Part shown: piece by piece, positions 32,886-44,299 of the stretch
How positions within the stretch are numbered: the first letter of the stretch is position 1
Layout of the letters: each line of letters starts with the position of its first letter
Assembly (NCBI GenBank): GCA_963556255.1
Contig: OY744613.1
Location: forward strand, 36,509,555-36,573,554
Origin: Allolobophora icterica
Lineage: Eukaryota > Annelida > Clitellata > Crassiclitellata > Lumbricidae
Length of the DNA stretch: 64,000 nt
Direction of reading: 5' to 3'
Notes under the pieces: model-generated
Told to the model about the DNA's origin: nothing
The model's database searches: none
The model's input: the letters and a program-made list of their open reading frames with translations, nothing else
Program-made: the position numbers and the translations under genes

Positions 32886-34545
32886 AATTCAATTTCACTT
32901 CAAGCTACTTGACATGGTAAGATAATTTTTCTCTGTCGATCTGTAAATAGATATTATATCAATCGATGGTTAATTGTAATTAAACTGCAATCTATGATCA
33001 CAATCCTTCACACAGAACCAGTCGAAATCCAAGAAGCCACAAAGACCGGAAGACAAACTATAGAAGTCAGTCGTCTGTCGGCTACAGAAGACAAACTTGA
33101 GGAATAAGGCGTCTGATTTAGCAGCTGACATTGAATCTATGAAAATTAATAGATCTGTAAATTGTCTGAACATGATGAGGTCATCTGTCGGACAGCTTCT
33201 TGTGAGCACCACTGACATTTTTCTTTACAGGTGTCACATGCATCGATATATATATATATATCTGTCTCGATGGTATAACAACATGCACCGGGTGAGAATG
33301 TGAGTTACCGGTACTTAAAGGGAACTACACAAGTCCTCTGATACATACAGACATACATTATTATTGGTTCACATTCTGGAGTGTGCTGATTGTATCATAC
33401 ACATTTGTTTAAGTTGTAAAAACATTAAATGGCTGGGCACATCTGTAAGACTTTTAACATTAGCGGAGTGAACAGAGGTGCTTAAATGCCTCGAAAATAA
33501 AGAAAGTCACTCGTTCATTGCATTGGAATTCGGTGTCAATCAAAGTCAGATTTCATGAATCCAGTAAAAGAATATTGTTACTGAAGGCAGTGAAGGAAAT
33601 GTTAGGGTATGTTGGCTCCATCTCTGTTATTAAATACCAGTACATTTAGCCAACTTTCACAGTACACATGACTCTACAGAAGTAACAAGACAAAGTTATT
33701 TAGAATCAGAACGAGTCATCAGGACATCCAAGGTGTGACTCTTATTCTGCATAGGAAAGGTAATGAGCTGTTGCATGTCAAACCCCTATACCATATCAAA
33801 AAGTGCCAAAGAGTGATTGGCTACATCTATATGAATATTAAAGTCATCCATAATAACTACAAATTAAATTTTATACACTTTTGAAATATTTTTTTAGACA
33901 TATGGCATTTGTTATGGTTTTATGGTAGTTTTAGCAATTTTTAAATTAAAGATAACAACCTTTGCTGTTTGTTATGATTTTACAATGGTAAGTAGTTGGT
34001 CACCTATGCCAAAAGGTTGGTCAAAAGCAATCAACAAGTTTTTCCAGATACAAATGGGGATAGGTGTGCAGTTCACATGTTGCCAGTCCGTGCTTTTGCA
34101 ATGTCAGCAGGACGCCCTTCTCCAGCGAATGATTGCAGAGCACACAGAAGGGAAACACCATAGAAGAGGGCTGAGGATGCTGAACTTTGACAAGGACAAG
34201 AGGGTAAGGCAACACAGTTCTGCACTTGTGAATTCTCTGTGGATAGAGAGAGGTATGAGACAGGTTACCAGTGTGGGTAATTAGTAATTACTGCATACAA
34301 AAGTTTAGACAGTGAAATAAAATTCTTAAAACAAAATTCTAAAAACAAAAATTCAATAAAATTGATGCGCTCTAACAAAGAACATTAAAAACACAACCCA
34401 TGCAGTAGAAGCTTTTCTGGTGATCTCAACTGGCAACACTAGTAATTCGGCTGTCAACCACAAGAGTTTTCTAAACGTGCACACCAATGAATCAAAGGTT
34501 GTATTTTTATATCCACAATGGTGAAGGTGTTAAGGAAGTACTTAC

Positions 34546-34655
34546 ATGATGGACTCAATGCACCTCGGCTTAATAAATATGACAATAGGATAGAATCCAT
34601 GCGTCTGCAATTTTTTGACAGCATTTCCACTCACATTAAGCAAACTGTGCTTTCC
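34546..34655 (-). CDS. DLG: DLG exon: GK, part 3
   Basis: Reads GKHSLLNVSGNAVKKLQTHG then FYPIVIFIKPRCIESI. It matches GKHCILDVSGNAIKRLQ...YPIAIFIKP of DLG GK. Acceptor tttcaacag, donor ATCAT|gtaagt; AT plus G makes Met. Confidence 0.95.
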
Positions 34656-34749
34656 CTGTTGAAACAAAAATCAAAATATCATCAACTGATTAAGATATGC
34701 TCATAAAATACAAGAAATTACGTTAAAATTATCAAAAATTGGCATGCAC

Positions 34750-34990
34750 TTGTAATTGAACATTTATATAACACCACCGGAAACAGCAAACTAGTCAGAG
34801 GCACTTTCTACGCTACCCTACACGAAGCAAAATGTCATTAAGAACTAAAATTACACCAGTTAGCAAAACAATACACCGTCTACTATCAGAGTCATCACTG
34901 ATGAGCCCACACACACACGTACAGCCCAACCAACCACCGAATTACTGTCCACAGTCGACAGATAACATCATGTTCAGAGTCTCTGCATGG
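34750..34990. repeat. Intronic repeat, related to 42717-42780 plus 44015-44190
   Basis: Shares attgaacatttatataacac, then gtcattaagaactaaaatta, then cagttagcaaaaca and tgttcagagtctct with the 42.7/44 kb copy. Read on the minus strand it ends with a ggtgttatataaat-like LINE 3' end, so it is probably a LINE 3' UTR. Confidence 0.6.
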
Positions 34991-35320
34991 CTGCTAATAT
35001 TGCATAACTGACTTTTTCTTGTAAAATTTAGTTTCTTAAAACAACAGGATTGATCATCACATGCAGGTCACTTTAAATGTCAAACCGAGTCGTTTCACCC
35101 ACTAAACTGCTCTACATGATCTGACAATGCCTTTGTAGCAAGGGCAATATGTATACAAATGATAAATACACATACTTGTTTCAGAAAAATGCATGCATTA
35201 TGTTACATAAATTTATGACGTATAGAATACGATTGAATGTATTGCTTATCATACACTTCACATGATCCATACATCTGGCAGGAAAATTCGACCCTAAAAA
35301 GGGGAATAAGAACTGATTTT

Positions 35321-35640
35321 TCAGTATTTTAGTTGGCCAAAGTTCAGTGTTTTAGAAACTATGAACCCAGTTTGAAACAAATCATTACGTGAAAGCCAAT
35401 GCAAAGATTTAAGCACAGAGGTTATATGTCCATATTTGGATGCATTAGAAATGGCTCCAGCCAAAGTGTTCTGAAGTCTCTGCAGCTTCATCATGTTTGA
35501 CTTTTTGATATCAGTAAGAAGCATGTTACAGTAATCTGAACAACTGGAAACCAATGCATTTGCCAGAGATGTCCTTGCAGACAAGGGCACGTAACGGCTA
35601 ATTCTGCGTATGTCACAAATGAACAAATACGATGACTTAA
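35321..35640 (-). pseudogene. L2-like LINE fragment (sense to DLG)
   Basis: Minus-strand frame reads IRRISRYVPLSARTSLANAL then VSSCSDYCNMLLTDI then MKLQRLQNTLAGAISNASKY then GHITSVLKSLHWL. This is the connection region after the RT of L2-type LINEs. No 3' end preserved. Confidence 0.78.
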
Positions 35641-35918
35641 AAATACTGTTTATTTTACTTGACCAGTGACAGAGATGGTAGAATCAAAAACAGTGCCAGA
35701 TACAAATGGGCAAATTGATTGACCTCACATAACCTCACATAGTTGAACAGAGTCAAAGGTAATACATTGACTGATAGAGAGACAGTTTTATATCAAACAG
35801 ATCAATCAGTTCAGCACCTTTATATCAGTCACTAACCCTCGACTCTCATATAAAAAATTGTGACTTATAGTCCGGAAAACACAGTAAGTAATGTTAATGC
35901 AATGGACAACAGACGCAC

Positions 35919-36091
35919 CATTTCGGCAATGTCTCTCACAGTCTGGATGTTTGTGCCACAGAAGTGATCGTTAAGCGGGCTAGCATCGACAAACACATTC
36001 TCCTGGATGTCACAATCCATCTGATCTCGGGATGACATAAAATGATATTCTTGTCCTTCCACGTCATGATCCCGCTTAGGTCGACTCGTGT
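35919..36091 (-). CDS. DLG: DLG exon: GK, part 2 (phosphopeptide-site region)
   Basis: Reads TSRPKRDHDVEGQEYHFMSS then RDQMDCDIQENVFVDASPLN then DHFCGTNIQTVRDIAEM. RPKR and the Tyr of EYHF are kept. Where vertebrate DLGs have GQYNDNLYGTS this exon has SPLNDHFCGTN, so two tyrosines are replaced by Leu and Cys. Acceptor tttgcaacag, donor AAATG|gtgcgt (phase 0). Confidence 0.94.
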
Positions 36092-36494
36092 CTGTTGCAA
36101 AAGTCAGTCAATCAGTCATACACCATTTCATTTTAAATAAGATGTGATTTTCACAAAACTATTGATGTCAAACAATCCACATGTAATTATGAATGATAAA
36201 GGTACTGTAAAAATTTCACTTCTGGAAACACAACATAAATATTCTACACAGTCTCTGTTAATACACTAAACTGTAAGACTTTCAAATGATCATTATATTA
36301 AACTACAGTCACCATAACCGATGACCCACTAAAACTAAGTCATAATAGGTTAATATCCAAAGGATCAGTCCATTAAGACAAAGAGGCAGTCTCTGGTGGA
36401 TAAGCAATTTGAAAAAAGTCAAATCTTAAGCAAAAAATGAAATGACCAAAGAATGACATCAGACAATCTCGATGAATAATGATAAGTGCATCAG

Positions 36495-36670
36495 GACTGA
36501 CCTTAAATACTTTGATTGGCCAGCATTCAATGTAATATAAACTACAAGTCCCAGTTTGAAAGATTCTCTACTGAACAGGAAGCCAATGCAAAGATTTAAG
36601 CAAAAGGATTACATGTTCATATTTAGATGCTTTAGTTATAACACTAGCCAAAGAGTTCTGAACTGACCAT
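36495..36670 (-). pseudogene. L2-like LINE fragment
   Basis: Minus-strand reading gives QNSLASVITKASKYEHVILL then LKSLHWLPVQ, parallel to the 35.3 kb copy but shorter and with a stop. Intronic, between DLG exons. Confidence 0.65.
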
Positions 36671-36985
36671 CCCAAAGACAAAATTTGATTCGAACATCAC
36701 TTCTGAAGTGTACAAGTGTAAATATTAATTTCACATAACATAACAATACCCATACAAGTAGCTCACGTGAGTGATGTGTGGTACATAAATATGCATACAA
36801 ATGCATAAATTACATGCTAGAAAATACAATTTACTAAATTCATCTGTCTGTCTTCTTAGCATAATACATCTTCCCACACACAGTGAGTGCCATTGGTGGC
36901 ATAGCGCACACAGTATGCTTTGCGCTTTTCAAATTAAAGTGAGAACAGCAAATTATTGATCAGCCAGCTGTGGAAAAATGCTTAC

Positions 36986-37087
36986 GTGTAACAGAGATTG
37001 CAAATTTCTCTGGAAGTTCTGCGACAAGGTCTTCCATGAAGCGTTCTCCAAGTGGTCCTAAGATGATGACCGGCCGGACGTATTTCA
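36986..37087 (-). CDS. DLG: DLG exon: GK, part 1
   Basis: Reads KYVRPVIILGPLGERFMEDL then VAELPEKFAISVT. RPVIILGP is the degenerate P-loop region of MAGUK GK domains, which lack kinase activity and act in binding. The last C joins AC of the next exon to give His (HTSRPKR). Confidence 0.94.
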
Positions 37088-37574
37088 CTGCAACAATATC
37101 CAACAAAAGTTCAACATAACACAAATACACAAACAAATTTCAGAAATTATTAAAAACCCAAATGAATAAAATTCAAGTGATTATCGCAAATCAATTTCGA
37201 ATTTACCTTTGATTTGTATATATGGAAGTACCCAGCTAGACATCTACAGAGCTCCTTTTTAGATCACCCAAAGGTTTAAATGAAGTGAAAACTTAAAAGA
37301 AAATTGTGTTTCATTGGTAGTCTCTTCCGATCATGAAGAAACCAAGCAATGGAATCTCATGACCATAGCCCCAAAGCAATTATTCTAGAAAGAATAATAA
37401 GAACTGAATTAATTGGTAAACAGCAAATGCACAGGTTCATCAACTATCCATAAGCACCTGGTACAGCAATGGACCCAACAACACAGAGGCATCGAGTAGC
37501 ATGTTAGAAAAATATTTTGTAAGCAGGGGGTCAAGAATATAACTGAGTGCAAGAAAATGCAAGAAAGTTCTCAC

Positions 37575-37628
37575 ACTCCTGTCTGGTGACAGCTTCATAT
37601 GATAAAATGACTGGCTCTTCAGGTGACC
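37575..37628 (-). CDS. DLG: DLG exon: HOOK to GK junction
   Basis: Reads SPEEPVILSYEAVTRQE. It matches the EDLILSYEPVTRQE segment before the GK. Acceptor gtattttag, donor GAGT|gtgaga; the leftover T joins TG to make Leu. At 54 bp it is the shortest exon found. Confidence 0.92.
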
Positions 37629-38281
37629 CTAAAATACAAAAACTGTCTAGCATTACACGTCTAAATACGTAAACATCTTATCTGATTGCAGAGCTTAATC
37701 TAAGAACAGTGCCAGTGCGATTACTTTCACTTGTGTCGTCTCTAAGTGGTAAGACATAACAGCTTTGTCTGTCTGTAAGACTGTTGCTTGTTTGTACAAT
37801 GGCCAAGATTCAGATATGGAAAACATTCATTCTTCTATTCAGTTGTGCTTTTAAAGTTAAAGTTCAAGTGATGAACAGCAAAATCACTGTCATCTACACT
37901 TTCTTCTTCTTTCTCATCTACTTACTCTACATACTTTTCTTTACTCTACTTCTATTATAGGTAATTTAACTTTTCAAATATTTCTTCTTTCAATTCAACA
38001 CACAAGAAAACCAACACAAGTCTATATTACACACTGCACTCTTCAAATTTCAAAATCACTTGCATCAGCTCATTTCCTTTGCGTCACCAAGTGTGACATA
38101 TAGTACAACTAGCTAATTAGATATGCAAGGCTGACCACACAACGCCTGTTCATCCAAGCACAAACAATGATGCATTATACACACACCCACCTGAAAAAGA
38201 AGCAATAGAAAGTCATCCTGACTGACAGACAGAGAGAAGAAAATGCAAAATAAAACAGAGTCAGAATGAACAACAATTTAC

Positions 38282-38408
38282 CTTTATCCAATACTTTGCT
38301 CTGCTCTGATGTCAGGACACTGCTATCACTGCGACTCCTGTCTTTTGTTCTTGTAAACAAAAGTCTTCGACCAAAAAGTTGTCTCTTCTTCTTTTCTGCT
38401 GTCAAAGC
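38282..38408 (-). CDS. DLG: DLG exon: HOOK insert, I3-like
   Basis: Reads ALTAEKKKRQLFGRRLLFTR then TKDRSRSDSSVLTSEQSKVL then DK. The basic-aromatic core resembles the alternatively spliced I3 insert of DLG1 (KRKK..FSRKFPFYKNK), which binds protein 4.1 family members. Start chosen at ttttttgaag|GCT because it alone keeps phase with the previous exon; nearer CAG sites do not. Donor AAAG|gtaaat. Confidence 0.82.
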
Positions 38409-38639
38409 CTTCAAAAAACATTCCACAAAACTTGTACATTAGCAGATCAGTGCAGAGTCAATAAAGGAGCCACTTTTCACAAAGTATGGACTGGTGTCAC
38501 TTATGCAAATTGAAAGCTTAAGTAAACTTGCATTTCTCAGAGCTACCACAAACATCTTCACATTTCTTTATATTTTCAGTTCAATTGTACCTGTAAATGC
38601 AAAACAAAGTTACTCTATCAAAGACTTTGATAGCATGAC

Positions 38640-39180
38640 TACAGAGAGTAGCCACAAAATGTGTCATAAGGTCCATCTCATGCCTCTACAGTCAGTCCTA
38701 AATGCAGCTGCTAGATTAATAGCACGTTTGCCATGCTACTTACGCATTTCGTCTTTCATGTTTGAGCAACTGCACTGGCTTCCTCTGTCTGCACGTATTA
38801 AGTTCAAAATCCTCACTCTGATGTCCAAGAAACAGCGGGGTCTTGCCCCTAGATATTTAACTGATGTAATTCACCGGCCTCTTTCTGTCTCCTCGCATCG
38901 TCCACTTCGCTCATCGAACAGACTGGATCTTTTAGTTCCTCATACTAGAACAGCTATGGCAAAGTCCCGATCTTTTGCCTCAATTGGTTCCTCTCTCTGG
39001 AATACACTGTCTCCTTCTACTCGCTCTCAAATGTTAATTGGTAACATGTCGTGTTCTTTTGCCTTTCTCAAAACCTATTTCTTTTCTTGTGGCCTTGCGC
39101 ACTGGGAGCGCTTCTGAACGGTTCACCCTACTAGAGGTGCTTTATAAATGTTTAAATACAATACAATACAATATTTAAGA
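38640..39180 (+). mobile_element. L2/CR1-like LINE 3' end with (AATAC)n tail
   Basis: Frame 38494-39117 includes LNAAARLIARLPCYLRISSF then LHWLPLSARIKFKILTLMSK then LAPRYLTDVIHRPLS then LVPHTRTAMAKSRSFASIGS then WNTLSPSTRSQM, ending FFSCGLAHWERF and a stop. The GAGGTGCTTTATAAATG end and AATACAATAC tail follow. It is antisense to DLG, in the intron 38409-40258, and open to its natural stop. Confidence 0.85.
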
Positions 39181-39952
39181 CCTTACTGTATATAATATAT
39201 GTGTAGTGGCAGGTTAGTATGAAGATTGAGCTGTTATGCATGACTAAAGAGAAGGCCTATATAGACGAACTATATAGACGGTCTTAGGATAGAGTGAGCT
39301 GAAGAAGTTGTGAAATCCAAAGGAGGGTTCAGTTGGACGGACTGGAAACTGAGACAGAAGTGGAGGAAAGTGGAAAGCGGTTAACTTCCCATAGTTTTAG
39401 TCTTTGTACATGTAGAAACATAAGTATATGTTATCATTGCTAATGTTATCATACACGTTATGCAGCACAACATATATGCTACTTGAAGTTGAGTGGATAA
39501 TTTGGTTTAAGATGTATACTTGTGTAGCCAACTACAAGCAACACTGAAAAGCTATACTGATATATAAACAGTTCATGCAGATGAACTTGCATAGAGATAT
39601 TGGAATATTTCATTGCAGTTTGTACAGTCTGTATAGGCAGATCTTGACATACGCTGTGTTAAATGTCTATATTTGATATATTTGTAATAATAGGGGTGCA
39701 TGTGGAAGTTCAATATGTTTGTTACAGAAAGAGCATTGTGTGTGTTGACACACAGAGTTTAAATAACAAAGGTCTACATTTCTAGATATTGTCAAATGGT
39801 TATGAAATGCTACAATGTCCTACAGTGTGTGAATTTATCTTGGTATGGCACTGGAGATATTTTGAAGTTCGAGAGCGGAATAAGCATGTAGAATATTGCA
39901 CTGGTTACAGAGCCATTGCTGACATTGTCTTACTCTGTGATGGCTACAGTCA

Positions 39953-40016
39953 AGTTCCTCTGGATTATAGGCATTTGATTGGTTGACCAATCAAATGCCT
40001 ATAATCCAGAGGAACT
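39953..40016. repeat. Perfect palindrome, 31-bp arms and 2-nt spacer
   Basis: agttcctctggattataggc continues to ggt, then a TG spacer, then the exact reverse complement. All 31 positions pair. It lies in a DLG intron (between 38409 and 40258). The loop is too short for a miRNA precursor. It is most simply a snap-back replication product or a hairpin relic. Confidence 0.95.
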
Positions 40017-40258
40017 GTGCTGAGAATAAGTTGAATGCCCGAGACTTCCAAAGCATCTGTTATAACTGCTTGTTGAATTTTTAGTTTGTTTTGATGTCTT
40101 TTGTTGTGTGGGACTGGATAACAGTCTATGTTAATAATGACCAAGTAAGGATCTTTGTAAACAACAAGTGGCAAATCAACATTGTAAATAGAATTGTTGA
40201 AAACAGAACTTGGTTTTGTTTCCAATTAGTTTTAATGAATCTGTGACTTTCAACTAAC

Positions 40259-40328
40259 CCCCGTGCTTTCAGAATCTTTCCCAACAAATTTTACATTCTT
40301 CATTCTGGATCTCTCTTTCCGTTCTACT
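40259..40328 (-). CDS. DLG: DLG exon: HOOK, first part
   Basis: Reads VERKERSRMKNVKFVGKDSE then STG. It matches the VERKERARLKTVKF segment immediately after the SH3 in DLG1-type proteins. Acceptor ttatttcag, donor GGGG|gttagt. A basic segment like this binds calmodulin in vertebrate relatives. Only 70 bp long; found from phase requirements and sequence. Confidence 0.9.
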
Positions 40329-42049
40329 CTGAAATAAAGAAAACTCTCAGCTTAGTAATCAGAAGCATAAGTGAAATACAGGTGCGATGCCAACTCTAAA
40401 TACATACGATCACCATAAAGGCCCTAGAAACCACAGTACATGTACTGGGGGAAGGGGGTAGGCCTTTGAACATCATGACCTACCAGAATTAGGGAACCAG
40501 ATGTTTTAATGCATCCACTACACAGAAATTCCACCTATCTGTTCAGTTTCAGCTTTCCAGTTAGTTTCAACATTTTATGATAGTGAAAATGCTGGGTCTT
40601 TAGTATAAAGCATTATGCAAACTTTACAATGAATTATATTACAAAAATACATGTAGTATACTTGGTTACTTAGCAATTGAAAGAACATGAAGCACTTCAG
40701 TTCCAGCCATGATGTTGCAATATCCTCTTAGACATCTGCAGATATATGGATTGTTTTGTTTGATTATGCTAAACATACAATTTTCAACCTACCTTGCAAG
40801 TCACACTTCATTAAATGAACAGCAGTGCATTGCATGCAATACATTGACAGGTCTTTGTATTAATATTCCTGATAAATACACAGAACCCGCAATGACTGTG
40901 TTATCGTTCTCCAGCATCCGAGGCCACTCTACTTTCAATGGAAAGCTCCAAACAACCGCAATCACAGCCACGGACTATCTGGATTTCGTGCTTCAAAAGA
41001 CTGCTTCAAACCTTTACTCAACTGAAAATTCTCTACTGCCACCTTTCCTCCAACTGACTGCAGGATGTCACAATTGAAGCCAATCTTCATATAAGTTCTG
41101 AACCAGATGCTGTTCTCATCACCACCAAAATCACATTCATGAGCCCCACACGTTGCCACTATCTCTAACTAAGGACTTGGGACTTATTTCGATTTATTAT
41201 TACTTCAATGTTTTACAATCAATGCTTCTAGCTTCTGTCCCATTGTGCGTTTGCTAATGGTGTAATAAAGAATATACTTACTTTACTTACTTTACAAAGT
41301 TGATGATCTTTTCCATTTTTAGCTTTTAATTTCCATCTGCCAAGTCATGCAGTTATCAACTTATCAGCTGTGATGTTGATTGGCCATTTTAAAATATGAT
41401 TCAGCAGGATGCTTACTGCATGCAGTGCTTCACACATGATATTCCTGACATACTTGACAGAATATTCTTGGTGTAAGATATGTGTGTGGGGTATACTTCA
41501 ACATTTTTACACATTTAAGAATATTCCAAGAGTGATATGCATCTGCCGATTACATGCATGAGGAGATAATAAGCATAAAATACAGTAGTTATTTAAACAG
41601 CAATCACGATCTAGCAAGCAATCCTAACAACATACAGATGCCATCGAGTGAGATGTCTGCTACCAGCCTCATCTTTCCCTTTTTAAGTGATCCACAACTG
41701 ATGTTCCAGTTCTTATGCCAAGTCATCCTATGTCAATTCAACAAGTTTAGGCAACAACTCCATCTCACCATCTCAAAATGTCGAGACAAAATGTATTTAA
41801 ATAGCTGCAGCTCTGAAAATTGGGCAACTCCATGTGTATTGTAAAGCATTTTATCTCAAGAACTACTAGGTCTGAAACTTTGCAGGCTTTTATGAGACAA
41901 GTTTCCTTACATACTTGTCAGAATTATCACAATCTGAGAAGGTGAAGTGGGGACCACTTGTTTTGTTGACTCAGAGTGACCAGATAACCAATTAAGAAAG
42001 TTAAACCATTATGCAAACTTGTCAAACAAATGAATCAACACTTTAAAAC

Positions 42050-42226
42050 CTTTTCCTGCCAGGTATAATGCCAAGGCCTTCTTCTGCTATATCATCAGTT
42101 AGCTTTCTTGCCTGCCACCATTCATCATCACTGGCATTGGTCACTTGCAGGATATCACCATGTCGAAAGCTGATGCCTCGGCTTGGCAGTCCACTGTCAT
42201 GACGAGGATCATAGTCAAATAAAGTC
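42050..42226 (-). CDS. DLG: DLG exon: SH3 domain
   Basis: Reads TLFDYDPRHDSGLPSRGISF then RHGDILQVTNASDDEWWQAR, ending LGIIPGRK. The ALFDYD-like start, the GDILQV...ASDDEWWQA block and IIP are hallmarks of the DLG SH3. MAGUK SH3 domains pair with the GK through the HOOK rather than binding classic PxxP ligands. The donor (AAAAG|gttttaa) is weak but is the only site that keeps phase with the next exon. Confidence 0.94.
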
Positions 42227-42716
42227 CTACAACACAAACACCTAAACTGCTAATTCAAGATTTATAAACCATTCATAAATCCTCCTCTCCTTCTTCAGAC
42301 CTTCACCTGGACTTTTTCCCAGCATCTAAGGAATCCTCTGCCTCCTTCCATTCACTCAGTAGCTTCTTTTATGTTGTTCAGTTCTGGCTAATATCTCACC
42401 TTTCTACAATCTCTTCAATCTTGACTGACCAAGAGGTTACTTGCGATAACTGTACACCATTGGTCCCTGGCTATAGATCCCTTCCCACTACAAGAGAAAT
42501 CCATCTCAAAGGAATAGGTAACCTGTAACATGAGCTGCTTCATCTCTATTCCTTTCTATAAGTACTTGAAAACCATTCTGCTTGATTGTGGTTTCACGTT
42601 GTCAGGTTTGGAGCTTCTCTCAAAGTAGTACCATATAATTTGTGATTATGATAACGACCCATTTGGTTTGAAAGAATTTGGCTTTGCCTAGAAAGCAACC
42701 ATAGATTGAAGTCAGT

Positions 42717-42780
42717 AGTTGAACTTTTATATAGCACCACTCAAAGAGGAAAACAAATCAGACGTGCTCTTTGTGCTAAC
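42717..42780. repeat. Intronic repeat, left part (split by hAT F)
   Basis: gttgaacttttatatagcac and following bases match the start of 34750-34990. The copy resumes at 44015 with tgttaaatgtcaataagaac. It was one unit before hAT F inserted. Confidence 0.6.
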
Positions 42781-42788
42781 CTATAGGA

Positions 42789-44006
42789 CAGCGTTTCCCA
42801 AAGTGGGTTCTGCGGAACCCAAGGGTTCCGCGGGGTGAACGCAAGGGTTCAGCGAACAGTTGTAATTTCCATTGAGGAATTTCATTGGAATAAAACATTC
42901 CAAGCAGTTTTTAAAATAGTTTCATAAAAGTTTACAACTGCCGTCAGCCTATAAATTGGGTCTAATTTTTTGTATGTTGTCCCCATTGAGCGATAATCCG
43001 GACTTTCAACTTTTTTAGCCGCATATATTAAATAATCGTACCACAGTAGTAGCAATTAATTGTTTTTTATTTTCTGGTATCAAAATCTGACCTAGAGTTG
43101 GCTCAAGGAAGGAAATTGCCTCAAGGAAGGAAATTTAAGGGTTCGGGGCTTATGTTAAAACTAGTTATGTGGACTGTTTTCCAACCTCATATCATATGAG
43201 TTTTTAGTTGAAAAGGATTGTGTTCTCAACCAAACATTCATTCAAGAAACTGCAGATCATATTCACGCCCCGGAAGCGAACTTGGTTAAATACTTTCCTC
43301 CAATGCAGGGTGATATTAATTGGAAACCCATTCAAAGTAGCCGAAAACCAGAAAAGTTTCTAATAAAGATTATGAACTCATTGAGACAACGTCGGACTCG
43401 CAATATATGAACCAGACTTTCACTTTCACTGATCGGTTTTTGGTACTGGCCAATTAAAGGTCCACTTTCGCAAAATGTGTGCTTCTGTAATTTTCCACAA
43501 CGCATTTGTGCGAAACTGGATTCTCATAGTAGGCTATACTGCAACGAAGTCCAAATATAGAAATTGACTAGATGCTGCACCTGACATAAGAATCCAGCTT
43601 TCTAGCATTAAACCAAATATAAAAAATTGGCAAGTGAACAAACAAAATCACTGCACATATTAAAACTTCATGAACTCCCAATATTGTGCTCCATAAGTCT
43701 TGGTTTTAAAAACTGTACACTTTAACATTTGATATAAGAGAAAATAAATTGATTTTATAAATTCCTTATATGGGTGTGTGTTTAGTTAGTCCTAGATCTT
43801 CTTCTTTATGTTCTCTGCCCTTGGGCAGGTTCGTATGACCAATGTCGTCATTTGCATTTAACTCGGGATTTTGCATTTAAGTCCTAGATATTAGTATGCT
43901 TCTCAGGCGCTACGTATGCCTCAATACATTTAGTTCAGGTTGGGGTTCCGCCATAATATGAAAATATGACAAGGGTTCCGTGGCCAAAAAAGTTTGGGAA
44001 ACGCTG
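42789..44006 (+). mobile_element. hAT element F with transposase remnant
   Basis: Ends CAGCGTTTCCCAAA and TTTGGGAAACGCTG are inverted repeats of the Charlie-like kind. A perfect 8-bp duplication ctatagga lies at 42781-42788 and 44007-44014. Subterminal agggttccg motifs are at both ends. Plus-strand remnants of the C-terminal transposase are legible at about 43480-43650: SVIFHNAFVRNW, then ATKSKYRN, then LDAAPDIRIQLSSIKPNIKN. Stops interrupt it. It sits in the DLG intron between SH3 and its upstream linker exon. Confidence 0.92.
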
Positions 44007-44014
44007 CTATAGGA

Positions 44015-44190
44015 TGTTAAATGTCAATAAGAACTAAAATTACATCAGTTAGCAAAACAGTGCACTGTAAACTAGAAGAGTGACCAGTGGTGAGCTTATG
44101 ATGTACACACGTGAAGCCCAAACAATTGACAGCTGACAGATGGTATGGATGTTCAGAGTCTCTGGACCAAGTTGCATCGATACGTGACAG
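44015..44190. repeat. Intronic repeat, right part
   Basis: Continues the 42717-42780 unit: caataagaactaaaattaca, then cagttagcaaaacagtgcac, then tgttcagagtctctgg, all shared with 34800-34985. A minus-strand open frame over it is not credited as coding. Confidence 0.6.
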
Positions 44191-44299
44191 CTCTCACAGC
44201 AAATGATGACACTGCCGCCAAGCAGTACCTCATTGGTAGAAGATGACACATATCCGGCTAATACTTTAAAGTGCCAAATGTATTTGTTGCATGTCAGTC

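Noticed and set aside
39953..40016. miRNA precursor
   Set aside because: A 2-nt loop and perfect 31-bp arms are unlike miRNA hairpins.
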